Origin: Lutjanus erythropterus
Lineage: Eukaryota > Chordata > Actinopteri > Lutjaniformes > Lutjanidae
Direction of reading: 5' to 3'
Assembly (NCBI GenBank): GCA_020091685.1
Contig: CM034607.1
Location: 2,176,944 to 2,240,943 of the forward strand
Length of the DNA: 64,000 nucleotides
The notes under the pieces were generated by a model. It was not told the DNA's origin. It was given only the letters and a program-made list of their open reading frames with translations, and searched no databases. The translations under genes were made by a program, and so were the position numbers. Positions 47,701-56,885 of the stretch are shown here, in pieces (positions within the stretch are counted from its first letter, which is position 1; every line of letters starts with the position of its first letter).

Positions 47701-50700
47701 GCTGTGCATTCCTATATGTGTAACAAGCAGGATGTATGTGAGCTGTAAACTCACCTGTGGGGACACATCTTCCTATCTGTTTAATTTGTCCTTCAAATAG
47801 CAGGGAGATACTGCACAGTTGACTTTAAACCAGGTTTTTGTTGGTCAGTGACACAGTCGCTTCCTGCTGACAGTAATGAGCCAACAATGCACCCGGAAAC
47901 ACCCCATTTTAAGACAAACACACCCATGGGTGCACAGATGTGCTATCTACATAATATTAGCACAAAAATGACAACTGCATTGGTCAGAAAGTAGCAATGA
48001 CAGCTGTCATGGTTTGGGTTTTTGTGTTAGTCATTTCCAGTTCTTGTTCAAGTTCTTGCCTTCCCTCTTGTTTCTGTGTCTTTACTTCCCGTCTTTGCCT
48101 GTTTTCTTGCTCTTTTGATTTCTGATTGTGTCCACCTAGTTCAAATCACCCCACTGTGTGTATACAGTCAGTTTGTGTTCTGTGTCTCAGTGTGCTTCTA
48201 CTCCCCAGTGTCTCTTCCCGTGTTCCTGCCCTCATCCCCGATACTTCTTCATTTGTCGGATCCCCTCGTTTGGACTTCCTTGTTGGACTTTCTTATTTTT
48301 TCCTGAACTTTTCAGCTGCCTCTTTTAATTTTGTGTTCCACCTCCAGAACATTAATTGCAGTTACCATTTTTGTTCATTTATTCTTGTGTCCCGTGTTTG
48401 TGTCCTGTGACTTGATAGAAATTCCCCGACCCAGGATAATATTCAGAGGTTATACAACTTAACCCTTACAAAGAAGATAAATAATCAAATAAAATAAGTA
48501 CATAAGTCCTGTAAAATAATCATAGTTAAAATAAATAAATAAATATTTTGAAAGAAGTAAGTAAAGCCACCTTAGGGATCTTTTTAATGTTTTGTTTCTG
48601 ACACTCCTAGTTTCATACATGCAGACCAAAACTACTGATCCATAAAGTTATCAGAACTTAAAACATCAGTACGACTCAGGAAGGGCTGCCATATCAGCGT
48701 AAACTTGTCAGCTGGCCCTCTGACCTTATCTTCTCCACCTTACTAAAATGCAGCACATCCCCTGATCTACTGTGCAAATGTTGGCAGGTTACAATCTTTC
48801 CAGCAAATCCAAGTTTGTCGACTTGCCACCAGCATGGCAAAGATTGCGTTTTTTTTGAGTCCACCTCAAACTCAAACTTTGATGGCTGCACTGTCTGCTG
48901 GGTGTAAGACAGAGTAACGTACTGATGCCACAAAATGTGCTGAACACGTTCACACTTACAGGAAGATGAGGGTTTTTTTTGTTTTTTTTTTGCAGCTGCA
49001 TGGCTTTTGGTCTAGTGCTTCTCTTAGGACATGATGTACATTTTGTTTGAAGGTAACCAAAACTGTCTCGAAGTTGTTTAATCCATTCAGCACTTTTGTG
49101 TTGTATGAACATTGGGCTGCATGTGAAGTGTCAGTAAAAGGCCAGTACAGACAGAGGAACTGCATGTCAAAGTAAAGTCACAACTTGGTCCATACTTTGT
49201 AGGTGATCCCTCCCTTGAAGTAGCTGGTGAAGGCCGTTGACTCGACCCCCTGCAGTTCTCTGTACTGGACTGGCTTTCCGCCCAGGTGGTCGTCCAGCTG
49301 CACAGTAAAGATGGCCGCCGCGGTGCTCTCATCCTGGCTGCACTCCTTTCCTTTAAAGAGCAAGCACAGGCTTAAAATGATACTGCATTTCTGCTGCATC
49401 AGCTGTTCTTCTAACAGACATGTTCATGAAAATCATCACGTCCATTCAATGCATGCACACTGACTGAATTAAGGAAGTTAATTTTGAGTTTGTGCAGAAA
49501 CTGATTTCTCAAATTTTGTATTTAAGAAACAAAACTTCTTTAATTAGTATAGGGATCGACAGAAAGAGAAATATCTGATCTGAGAAAACAGATTTCCTGC
49601 TCGCACACTTTCACTGAGAATCTAAGATTTGCCAGGCATGCATCGACATGATGAAGCTCAGCACAGGGTGAAATTGGCTGGGATGAAAGGAAAGAAACAT
49701 TACTTTACTACAAAATAAGTCAGTATAACTGGATGCGTGTAAATAAATTGGTTTCCACAGCTGAACACTAAACATGAGGACAAGAAGGAAACACTGCATG
49801 TTCTCATTACTAGATTCTGCCTGGTATGAATCTAAACCCAAACCTTTTTTTTCCTGAAGACCTGCTTTTTTAAAATGACAACCATCGTGACCTAAATAAA
49901 CCTTTCCACTAAATCTTTGGAAGAGTAAATATGTACATAAATGAATGTTCTTAACCATTTTTACTGCTATTTCTGCCATTTTTTATATTATCTTGACATG
50001 TGTTATCAAGAACATACAATATACACATGTTAAATACTTTAGAATTGAGAAATAAATGCATTTAGTTGAGTTAAAAGGCCATGTCATTGTTTTTATTTCC
50101 TGTCATCAGGAAAACAATATAGGACATTTTAGCCACATTCATTAATAAAACAAAATGCAACGTGGATTCAGGCAGAATTTTTTCTACTGATCAGTAAAAC
50201 AATATACACATTTTAAATACTTTATACAAGGTAAACTGCAGATATAGATCTTAGATTTGGAGACATTTTGGACATAACTACAGGCCACATTGTTATGAGC
50301 TGTGAATATTCATGATCCTCAGAGGATGATTTTACATCAGTTTGGTTATCATTTCACTTTTCCTACAACACAAACATTGGACTTATACATAACAGTGTTG
50401 AAATTCAATGGACAGATTGTCTTTAAATTAACTGAGTACATTTATATTCCCCAGGAGATGAACTATTTTATTTTAGAATTTCAATTATCTTCCCCCAGGT
50501 GCCATTCTGTGTCAGCATTCATTAACATGTAACATGAGTCCACCTGGTGCACTGGAGGGGCAGTTTACCCCAAAATCAAAAAAAGATATTTTCCCGCTGA
50601 CCTGTAGTGCTGTTCATCCATCTAGATAGTTTTGGTGTAAGTTGCAGAGTTTTGGAGATATCAGCTATCAGCTGAGATATGAGATGTCTGGTTTCTCTCC

Positions 50701-53700
50701 AGTGTAATGGGACTATAATGGAACACAGCTTGTGGCACTCAAAGCATCAAAAAAACACATCTGAAAAATTCAAAAGCAGTGTCTCTTTCCAAAATTCATG
50801 ACCTACTCAAGATAATCCTCAGACTTTGTTGTGAGCAGTTTCATGTGGGAACTAGTTTCTTTCTAGTAGCAAAGAAAGTAGTTTTGGTAGATTCTACTGC
50901 AGAAAGAAAGTAGTTCCTACATGAGATATGAAGACCCATATCAATCTCACATCAAGATATGGTTAGCTTAGCTTAGCATAGACAAATTCATATCATTTAT
51001 TTGAAGTTTCATCACACAGAGATACAGAGAGGCGGCAGAGCAAGAAAACATTAACATCAGTAAATGGTGTCAAAGTGCACGTTGGCCCAGAGCATCCCGG
51101 TGGTTTGACTACAGTGTCAGTGGGTGACAGCAGCATCAGCCGCTGTTTCTCACAGTCTCTCTACGTTCACACAAACTGTGCGAACAGTGTTTGTGGCAGG
51201 AAGAGGGTACACGGTCTGTCCATCTGCATGTCAGCTGTAGTGGTGAATGATTAATGCTGATGGCCTCTCAGACAGAGCAAGTGAACCTCTTAGTATTATT
51301 GACTTTGTGCTCTCAGAGGAGAAAGAGCGTTTCAGCACTGCAGGAAGGAAGTACGCTCTCCGATCACAGGAGTTTACAGTGATGTGTTTAGAATGTGTGT
51401 GCTCAGTGTGGGCTCATCAGTAGAATAATGTGTGTACTTAGAAAAACCATAAGACAATGTATGTAACAAAGATGAATATATTACAAAAAGGAGGCCCTGC
51501 TCACATGCACTTTTTCTAGATCTAGATAAAGAGGTGAAAATTATCACTGCCGACCAGCGCTGGGGGTGATAAATATTTATCTTGCGAGGCAGCTAAATTC
51601 ATGAGATCCAGAATCCATCTTGCCAGGCTTCAAGTTATCCATTTGTGTCCACACCAAAAGTGGTGCAACCAATCAGCATCATCATTAGGAGGGACTACTA
51701 GGGTCTCTGGTAGCTGGTAGTAATCTCATGATCTTGTAAATCCAGCTACCTCGCTAGGTAACTCTCCTACTACATCACATGGGTCACTGAAGTTAGCCCG
51801 TGATAGATAGATGGTTCATCCAGTCACGTGTCAAGTGTTTCTTGAAAGTGCTTGCCCTTTTCCATGATTTCTATGAACGACTTCCCAGGTGGTTCTGTGT
51901 AACAAACCCTCATGTGTGTCATGTGACTAATGCAGAGCCCTTCTATCTGGGAATGAATGCTGATTGTACCCTTTCTCATTGAAGACAAAAAGCAGATGTT
52001 AGTGGCTGTTTGTAGAGGCTTATGACACTCTGTTAGAAAATCTTTTTATGATTACTGCTGAGTGGTCTGTTGGTTTGGTTTTTTAAGTTAAGGCACCAAA
52101 ACTACTTGGTCAGGTTACATAAGCATGTTGCATTACATAAATCATGTGACCCTTGTGTAACATTAGATAACAGTGTAACAGGGTTTCATATGGGACACAG
52201 ACCTCAGCCTCCTGGGTGAAAGTCCTGTGTTTGTTTGACCCATCCATCCATCCATCCACCCCACCTCCTAAAAAGCAGTCTGTCTTTGTACTCTTTATAT
52301 TGCATTGTATATTACGATGTACATGAATTGCAGAGTAGCGTGACGAAAAGTGATTTCAGAGAAATGATGGTGCAGGCTGAGAAAGAAACAAACTCGATCA
52401 TTAGCATACTGGCTGCTGATGGTTGACTGTGCATAATAACTTAACACTTATTGTCAGTTAGACTCAACTTGTTGTCAGTAGAAGAATTTCGAAACAGAAC
52501 ACGCTGTTATTGATTACGTGACGATATATATTTTTTTTCTCAGCTTGTCAGCAGTTCTCAGCCTCTACAGGAAATGTTTCTGCTGTTAGGAAACTCACAC
52601 AACACTTGTGGTGTCTCTGACCAGAAGTAAAAAAGATTCCAGTAGATCGGTGTGTTTGTGCTGACAGAAGCTGCTAAAACTGCTCATAACATAACAGTTA
52701 TTATTTCTATATAATTTTCCCACTGAGCCTTTTTCTCTGTCTCTAGTTTCTCGTACGTGCTGTGTAATCACATCTCATTTCCTGAACAGAGTAGGTCTCA
52801 TAATACCACTTTTCTCTTGTATTCTGCTCTGGGGTACATGCAGATTATAGCACGCACACAAGTCATTCAAAATTAATCAGTACTTCCTCTTCGCTAGAAG
52901 CAAATTAGCTCTCCAGTCTGTCCAACATTGACAGCGGTTAGAGAGAGACAGAGGAACAGCCCTCACATCAGCATCTTTCCTGACATTGGACACATGAACG
53001 ATCAGGACTCTCGAAAATCGACAAAAACGAAAGGCAGTCACTTCTGAAAAATAGGTCCTGATTCAACATTTCTGAAGAACTGAAAAGAACTGTCCAAGAA
53101 AAACACATTTACCTCTGTTGATACATATTAATGACAGATGGCTTGGTTTTATGTGTCAAGGTTATGAGATGTGTCTCTGTAATGTTTGTCTTACAACAGA
53201 AGACAATGGCACTTTCTTTGCACTAAATGGAACCAAAGTATTTCACAATAAATAAATAAATAAAATAAAACCAAAACTGTCTCCATGGCTGCAAGAGAAA
53301 CACTGTTTGTTTTGGTTGGCAAAAACATTTGGTTTATTTGATGAGGGGGAAAAAAGGAGAAATTTACTGTAACTGTTGAATTGTGTGAACGAGGCATTAA
53401 GGCCTGAATATAGAAATTTATATTTATTTATTTATTTATTTATTTATATATTTATATTTATTTTTATTTATATTTACATCACGCGGACCCTCGTGTACTT
53501 GGAAAGCCTAATTACAACACCCTTTACACATACCAGACACAGACTATTCGTGGAGTGGTTGCTGCAACAAAGTCACCTTACTTATTACACAGCGTTTGCA
53601 ACTTTTTTTGGTTTTATTTTTGTACTGGTTTTTTCAGCCTTTTCCCATAGGCTGTGACTATTAAACTAACATGTCTATAATCTTATAAATACATTTAACT

Positions 53701-56606
53701 GTTTCTCACTCTGAGTAATTCTAGATGACTGTAAAAATTTTAGAGAGAGAGAGTTTGGAAGTTTATGGCCATTCTAGTATGGGATTATGGAATTCTGACA
53801 CTTATTAGTTTAACATAACTCAAGAGTTTCTATGATTTATTATTGTTTGGCCCTCAGCTTCAGGTTGATTGGTTCCTACTGAAGAGGCAAATCTTTAGAA
53901 ACAACTCACAAATATAATGTTTGATTATTTAAAAAGTGGATCAGTAATCCACATTAATCCACATTTGGTGCTCTAGTAAGTATTTGGGACAGCAGGAAGG
54001 TGTGTGTGGGATTGAGACTAAATAAACAACAGTGTGTGTATTCATGGTAATGAAGGAACATGCCACCCAGTGCAACGAATATGGTTTTTAATAGTTTTCT
54101 GACAACAACAGAGCACTATGGCACACAGAAGGAAGCTATATCAAGCTTTGTATACTTTCACTGTTGGTTTGGTCTGCAAGTGGGACTTGTTGACAATAAG
54201 AATAAAATTAAAAAGAATTTTAAAAGAATTAAAAATGACCCAGTCTGATTTTGCTAATATTTTTGTGAAAACATTCCACCATGTTGTATTCCCAAAATTG
54301 TGTTTTATGAACCTACCAATCAAGTTTTTTCTTATTCTTCTCTATCAAAGTAAGTCAGTCACAGTGTCGTGTCCAACAGTACTTTTACACTGTAAACAGG
54401 ATCTGCTAAGAGTTCATTTGGCATACTTGCTTGCCGATTTGGCAAAATGTGAACAAAAAATGCCAAACAAACAAGGCTCAAAAGAAAATAGCAGCTCATT
54501 TGATGAGATCTTGCCCTCTTGATGGTTTGTTTTCTATCATATTGGTTCCCAGTATACGAGTTAGCATGTTTCCATCTATTGGTTTGGCAAAAATATTTTC
54601 GATTTACTCTGTTTTAACATAAAAATCAAATTTCATACAAGATGTTAAAAAAGAGAGCAGGAAAACATTCTAAAAAAACAAACAAACAAAAAAACCTACA
54701 CAGAACATTCAGTTACAAAGAAATCACTCTGGATGACATTTAATTGCAGGGGGACCACAGTGAGTTTACTGTAAATTATGGCTTTAATTACTTTTGGGGT
54801 GGAGGTGAAAAATTACCCTCCTATGCCCTCTGGACCTGATTAAAATCACCCCACCTCCACTTGAGATATCAATCCAATCCAAACGGGGCTTTAGCCTGCT
54901 TCAGCTACTTCAGCCAGCTAACATTAACCAGCTAGTGAACGTTACTGTTGTTCTGGCGTATTGTTGTAGCTTAGAAGCTAAGCAGTGTAACTCTAATTGG
55001 CTATCCAGCTAGCTCACTGAAGCAATGTTAAAAATTATTGATAAATTAAGATATTGTTAATATTTTCAGTAATCATTAGAAAGGGTACTTTTTGACCAAT
55101 TTATGGAAGGGTGTAGATTCCAATAACCTGTGTATCTAAGGGTTTTACATTTTAGCTATACTGCTTTTACTTAAAGGGATAGTTCTGATTATTTGAAGTG
55201 GGGTTGTACAAGATACTTTTCTATAGTCAGTGTATTACCTAAAGTAGATAGAGGTTCGCATGCCCCTAGTTTTGAGAAGCAGCAGGAGTAGGGAATTAAG
55301 CAATGTATTGCTGTGGACAGGGTTAGTAGCGAAATGTATATTAGATATCTAAAAAATTAGTTTAAATGGACGCTATATTTAGAATAATTTCACAGCTTTA
55401 TCTCACTGTCAGACAGACTTTATTGACCAGAACAGGCCATTATATAAGTCAAATATCACTCTCTCCAAACCACCAGACATTGGCAAAAACAGAAATTTTA
55501 CCTTGCAGAACACAGGAGCTGCTAGTCTACTGCTGCCTCGATCTGTCAGTTTGCCTGTGTTTTAAAGGGTTAGTCTGGATTTTCAAAAGTCACACAAACA
55601 AACAAAGGCTGCGGCAGACCAGCCACACCTGTGTCCTGTGAGGTAAAATGAGTGTTTCTGACAATGGAGTTTGGTTGATTTGAAGAGAGTGACTGGAAAC
55701 CACATTTATAAAAGCTTATAACTGTGGTTTCCTGTCAGAAAAGTCTGGTTTGAGGAGAGCGATTTTTGGCTGATTTAATCAGAAAAGGCTGTCTGACAGC
55801 AAGGTAAGGTGGTAAAAATATTCTAAATATAGTGTATAACTAATACAGTTTTTTTTAGGTATCTAAAATCTGTTTTGCTGCTGACCAGGTGGCAAGTCAA
55901 CCGCAATCTATTGAAGGTGATACACTGACTAGTCCCTCTTCAAACAATCTGAACTATCTGTTTAAGTTAAGTGTTTGTTTCCATGTAGGCACACCATTAA
56001 AAAACAGCTCATGGGATAACTGTCAGTCAGTTATGTCGCTGACTGACTACATGCCAAAGATCACTGACTGAGTGAGCAGTCAAACTGGAAAAGTTTGACA
56101 CCAGAGGCTCCTGAGTCGACTGAAGCAGCTGCTGCTGCCTGCTGTTTATGTTTAAATCTCAAGAGCAGTGATGAACTTATCATCTAAACTGGTAGTTACA
56201 CTATCCCTATCTAAATCTTAATTGCTTTCTTTCGAATACTCCTGAGGTGGCCCCTGAGTGCTTCTTCAGAATCTGATGCGATATATCACTGGAGGAGGTT
56301 TTTTTTTACTGCACTTTCTCTGATTGCAACTGCATCCAATTATCATTTCCCTCATTTAGGGGAAAAAAAGGAAATGGATCTAGTTAAGAAGGTGCCTGCC
56401 AGCGGTCACTTACCCAGCCAGTAGTGCAGGTGGTAGAAGAAGTTGTCCTTCTGTTTGACAGTGTAGAGGATCACATAAGCATCTCCGGTGTAAAAGTTTC
56501 CATGCAGGCTCTCAGGCACAGGCACCAGCTCCAGGTTCTCGATCCTCCAGATCTGCAGGCCAGATGTCTTGCCAGCGTTGGTGAACTCTTTGTGTTGGAG
56601 CACCAT
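29546..56606 (-). CDS. scin: Scinderin (adseverin), 16 coding exons
   Basis: The joined exons give 2178 bases: 725 residues plus stop, with every junction keeping frame. The protein has six gelsolin repeats, placed by family alignment at roughly G1 8-116, G2 117-235, G3 252-370, G4 398-510, G5 525-625 and G6 626-713. It aligns with human scinderin almost without gaps, with two fewer residues at the start and twelve more at the end. Scinderin is a cytosolic Ca2+- and phosphoinositide-regulated protein that severs and caps actin filaments, for example in exocytosis. The basic KGRRVVRA stretch in G2 is the phosphoinositide-binding type. DDDD in the G2-G3 linker is kept. Length without a signal peptide, and a linker matching scinderin, argue against gelsolin and CapG. 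Villin is excluded because there is no headpiece. Fish also have scinderin-like a/b paralogues; which one this is rests on its linkage to arl4a. Confidence 0.95.
29710..33406 (-). other. scin: scin intron 15, repeat-bearing
   Basis: Two diverged direct copies of about 300 bases lie at 30160-30460 and 32095-32440, sharing taccatcaacactgac, 'catgaaaagtgg', cagtcacc, 'gctgatcagaagag' and acaggcatgctgtg. Between them, 31120-31275 is the widespread fish 'aagtacatttacttgagtac' repeat. 31930-31960 (accaagatggtggcgcatgt) resembles a LINE 5' end. No hidden exon seen. Confidence 0.6.
33407..33467 (-). CDS. scin: scin exon 15
   Basis: Acceptor gtgttgcag|gtgttt, donor tctg|gtgagc. Residues 652-671 plus one base: [20 protein letters not shown], middle of G6. 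Confidence 0.94.
33551..33628 (-). CDS. scin: scin exon 14
   Basis: Acceptor gtgtacacag|attgag, donor gatcag|gtacac. Residues 626-651: [20 protein letters not shown], then LDVWDQ, first part of G6 with the conserved acidic Ca2+-site region. Confidence 0.94.
33992..34113 (-). CDS. scin: scin exon 13
   Basis: Acceptor gtgttgcag|ctgact, donor ttcata|gtgagt. Residues 585-625: [20 protein letters not shown], then [20 protein letters not shown] and I, closing G5 and starting the G5-G6 link. Not visible as a long open frame. Confidence 0.92.
34200..35340. mobile_element. Foldback family 1, copies 2-4 (scin intron 12)
   Basis: Three same-orientation copies occupy most of the intron. 34200-34371 is a right arm only. 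34425-34922 is nearly complete, with ctgtgagcagtttcatgtag at its centre facing the inverted ctcgaaactgctcacagcaa. About 35050-35340 is a worn copy ending tatttttgattttgaagc. Copies 2 and 3 are each followed by a similar 'gagac(t/g)tga(t/c)ttttttt...aaatgaaatattga' flank about 550 bases apart, suggesting local duplication. Confidence 0.7.
35874..36051 (-). CDS. scin: scin exon 12
   Basis: Acceptor tgttccag|gttgat. Residues 526-584 plus one base: [20 protein letters not shown], then [20 protein letters not shown] and RIVEGNEP, most of G5. Donor accag|gtctcc is poor, yet the join gives EPADFW, matching the family's EPEEFW. Confidence 0.92.
36135..36305 (-). CDS. scin: scin exon 11
   Basis: Acceptor tgatgcatcag-type site ending tcatcag|gtcaga, donor gctgag|gtgagg. 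Residues 469-525: [20 protein letters not shown], then [20 protein letters not shown] and ITRIAE, end of G4 and the G4-G5 link. Confidence 0.94.
37044..37134 (-). CDS. scin: scin exon 10
   Basis: Too broken up to appear as a long frame but unambiguous. Acceptor ggcctgtag|gcaggg, donor gttcag|gtatga. Residues 438-468: (W)[19 protein letters not shown], then [11 protein letters not shown], continuing G4. Confidence 0.92.
37430..37900. repeat. 'aagtc/gagtc' fish repeat (scin intron 9)
   Basis: Its parts at about 37440-37500 and 37740-37895 consist of caagtccaagtgaatacttg, gttacaagtcg, gtcaagtcaagactaaagtc and atttgactcgagccc. The middle (37500-37740), with ttagctgttaagctaatgtt, is different sequence. 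The same family flanks the MITE at 12699-13013. Confidence 0.6.
38293..38414 (-). CDS. scin: scin exon 9
   Basis: Acceptor tctttcag|atctgg. Residues 398-437 plus two bases: [20 protein letters not shown], then [20 protein letters not shown], the start of G4. Donor acctg|gtatga; the split Trp codon is completed by the next exon. Confidence 0.93.
39070..39960. repeat. Tandem repeat with ~330-350 bp unit (scin intron 8)
   Basis: Two full diverged units and part of a third. Matching landmarks: aattagtatgaat(a/g)ggattt at 39131 and 39461; tgtaata(t/a)attttcactt at 39264 and 39610; aatgcattgttacagg at about 39301 and 39648; attatgaagaa/agagt at 39429 and 39775. A more worn partial unit may precede, from about 38940. 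Non-coding. Confidence 0.7.
40433..40540. mobile_element. Foldback family 1, copy 5, left arm only
   Basis: Starts ttaaagggacagttcaccc and continues through gcctgtagtgctgtttatcc to aacataatggaactag. It keeps the cleanest TTAA terminus in the window. It ends about 40 bases from the exon 8 donor site of scin. Confidence 0.7.
40582..40797 (-). CDS. scin: scin exon 8
   Basis: Acceptor tcctgcag|atccag, donor acgcag|gtgact. Residues 326-397: [20 protein letters not shown], then [20 protein letters not shown] and [12 protein letters not shown]. It finishes G3 and the long G3-G4 linker between the two halves of the protein. Confidence 0.94.
41045..41300. repeat. Copy of the 16.4-17.3 kb repeat (scin intron 7)
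   Basis: Shares atagcacatttttataccta, 'tgttatcagtaggtat', tagttttagattttgaag and tctggcacagagcaagttta with 16800-16980, in the same orientation. Confidence 0.6.
41443..41531 (-). CDS. scin: scin exon 7
   Basis: Acceptor tcccacag|ggcaca. Residues 296-325: [20 protein letters not shown], then [10 protein letters not shown]. Donor cag|gtttac is weak at position +3 but restores phase 0 into IQVLPEGGE. Confidence 0.92.
41656..41788 (-). CDS. scin: scin exon 6
   Basis: Acceptor gttatcag|gtatct, donor aaag|gtaatc. Residues 252-295 plus one base: [20 protein letters not shown], then [17 protein letters not shown], opening G3. Confidence 0.94.
41789..43379 (-). other. scin: scin intron 5
   Basis: About 1.6 kb. 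The part 41900-41960 (gactaattaaacaattaatt) is low-complexity, and 43338-43370 has a gtgtgt run. No extra exon seen. Confidence 0.5.
43380..43472 (-). CDS. scin: scin exon 5
   Basis: Acceptor cgttaacag|gtcctg, donor tacatg|gtacag. Residues 221-251: [20 protein letters not shown], then [11 protein letters not shown], the acidic G2-G3 linker typical of scinderin. Confidence 0.93.
44136..44285 (-). CDS. scin: scin exon 4
   Basis: Acceptor ctctgtag|aaaatc, donor actgaa|gtgagt. Residues 171-220: [20 protein letters not shown], then [20 protein letters not shown] and [10 protein letters not shown], the second part of G2. Confidence 0.93.
44375..44536 (-). CDS. scin: scin exon 3
   Basis: Acceptor ctcag|acagga, donor ggtgat|gtaagg. 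Residues 117-170: [16 protein letters not shown], then [20 protein letters not shown] and [10 protein letters not shown]. This is the first part of G2 with the basic phosphoinositide/actin-binding segment. Confidence 0.94.
44895..45232. mobile_element. hAT-like MITE with 8-bp target duplication (scin intron 2)
   Basis: Ends are catacttgccaacccc and acattggcaagtatc, inverted repeats of the 'catacttgccaa' type. Flanking 8-mers are ctggagta (44887-44894) and ctggaata (45233-45240), a duplication with one mismatch. Interior has 'aactcccgattttcattgccctctccc', typical of this fish family, and no coding capacity. Confidence 0.75.
45250..45570. repeat. Repeat flanking foldback copy 6; related to 50285-50520
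   Basis: 45254-45440 and 50285-50500 share ttgttatga(a/g)ctgtgaatatt, 'catcagtttggttatcatttcact', 'cctacaacacaaac' and tatacataac in order. 45465-45570 (actatttaaacagtctctta, ttaaccaatcagagtgtgat) is the left part of a different repeat, whose right part appears after the foldback at 47364 (ggcgcattgctatttaaact). Confidence 0.6.
45572..47363. mobile_element. Foldback family 1, copy 6, split by another element
   Basis: Left arm 45572-45646 (ggggaaagatcaccctaaaa to tttatccatcaagatattt). It resumes at 46822 (atattttggtgtgagctgca) through the centre (gttgtgagtagtttcatata / catgaaacttctcacaacaa) to the right end ggagtgaactgtcccattaa. The gap is filled by the 1.2 kb element at 45647-46821. In intron 2 of scin. 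Confidence 0.75.
45647..46821. mobile_element. Non-autonomous DNA transposon with >60-bp inverted ends
   Basis: Left end gagagggacctggctgcaga then cctccaacctccac; right end mirrors it (gtggaggttggaggtctgca then gccaggtactctg). The inverted repeats extend about 65 bases at high identity. Flanking 8-mers agatattt (45639-45646) and acatattt (46822-46829) look like a target duplication with one mismatch, consistent with hAT-type insertion. The left part is tandemly duplicated: 45668-45828 and 45829-46005 share the 'gacctccacagc(g/a)gaa', 'tgttcttcttgt' and 'acgtgaaggc' order. No transposase frame. Confidence 0.75.
47364..48020. repeat. Right part of the repeat interrupted by foldback copy 6
   Basis: Contains cggcaggtgtgcctcctcct, gcattgctatttaaactgca and, further on, gcacccggaaacaccccatt and cacccatgggtgcacagatg, a word set found in an older fish repeat. 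No coding frame; class not assigned. Confidence 0.45.
48021..49195 (-). other. scin: Distal scin intron 2, no further feature
   Basis: T/C-rich 48040-48400, then AT-rich. The short frames here are not exons: none has acceptor, donor and family similarity together. Confidence 0.5.
49196..49350 (-). CDS. scin: scin exon 2
   Basis: Acceptor tctttaaag|gaaagg. Encodes [18 protein letters not shown], then [15 protein letters not shown] and YFKGGITYK (residues 65-116), completing G1. Donor aaa|gtatgg is not ideal but gives the expected phase-0 junction before GGVASG. Confidence 0.93.
50285..50935. mobile_element. Foldback family 1, copy 7, with shared left flank (scin intron 1)
   Basis: 50285-50520 repeats the flank seen at 45254-45440. 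The foldback itself starts near 50555 (ggggcagtttaccccaaaat), runs through ctgacctgtagtgctgttca and ttgttgtgagcagtttcatg to the centre, and stops at aagtagttcctacatgagat, so nearly the entire right arm is missing. Confidence 0.65.
50936..55172 (-). other. scin: scin intron 1, central part
   Basis: Mostly unremarkable AT-rich sequence. Microsatellites: (CATC)n at 52240-52260 and (TTTA)n at 53415-53478. 51120-51400 is less AT-rich and non-repetitive. No further exon recognised. Confidence 0.45.
53415..53478. repeat. (TTTA)n microsatellite
   Basis: Eight or so tttatttatt units with imperfect tatattt extensions. Confidence 0.85.
55173..55900. mobile_element. Foldback family 2, copy 1 (scin intron 1)
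   Basis: Left arm aaagggatagttctgattat, gaagtggggttgtacaagat, gcaatgtattgctgtggaca, ctgctagtctactgctgcct. The right arm carries inverted material (ggtttcctgtcagaaaagtc, acagcaaggtaaggtggtaa, aatattctaaatatagtgta) but is cut short near 55900. It matches the element at 57520-58350 on the other side of exon 1. Confidence 0.6.
56414..56606 (-). CDS. scin: scin exon 1 (coding part)
   Basis: Start ATG in a good context (gcagacATGg). Encodes residues 1-64 plus one base: MVLQHKEF, then [20 protein letters not shown] and [10 protein letters not shown], the first half of domain G1. Donor ctgg|gtaagt. The five prime UTR appears to continue upstream without a break, but an acceptor-like ctctctcatcctcag at 56634 leaves open a separate leader exon. 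Confidence 0.93.
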
Positions 56607-56849
56607 GTCTGCTACTGCTGCTGCTGTGAGGCTCTGAGGATGAGAGAGTGAGGATCCAGACAGGCGAGGTGAGAGGAGGTTGTGACGAGGGAGGGATGGC
56701 TGAGAACAGGAACACACTGCCGCTCTGTTTCTGCGTACAGACTGAGTGAGTGTGTGGTAGCAGTATTTTCGCTTCTGCTTTCTCCAGCCTACACACACAC
56801 ACACAGTGGGTGTGTCCACATGCTGCCAACATACACACACACCAGCATC

Positions 56850-56858
56850 CTTAAATAC
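56850..56858 (-). promoter_or_regulatory. Candidate scin TATA box
   Basis: Minus strand reads tgtatttaagg. It lies about 245 bases upstream of the start codon, which would place the transcription start near 56825 and leave a five prime UTR of about 220 bases. Motif and distance only. Confidence 0.35.
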
Positions 56859-56885
56859 ACACGCATGAATTGAGCTTTTCAGCAC

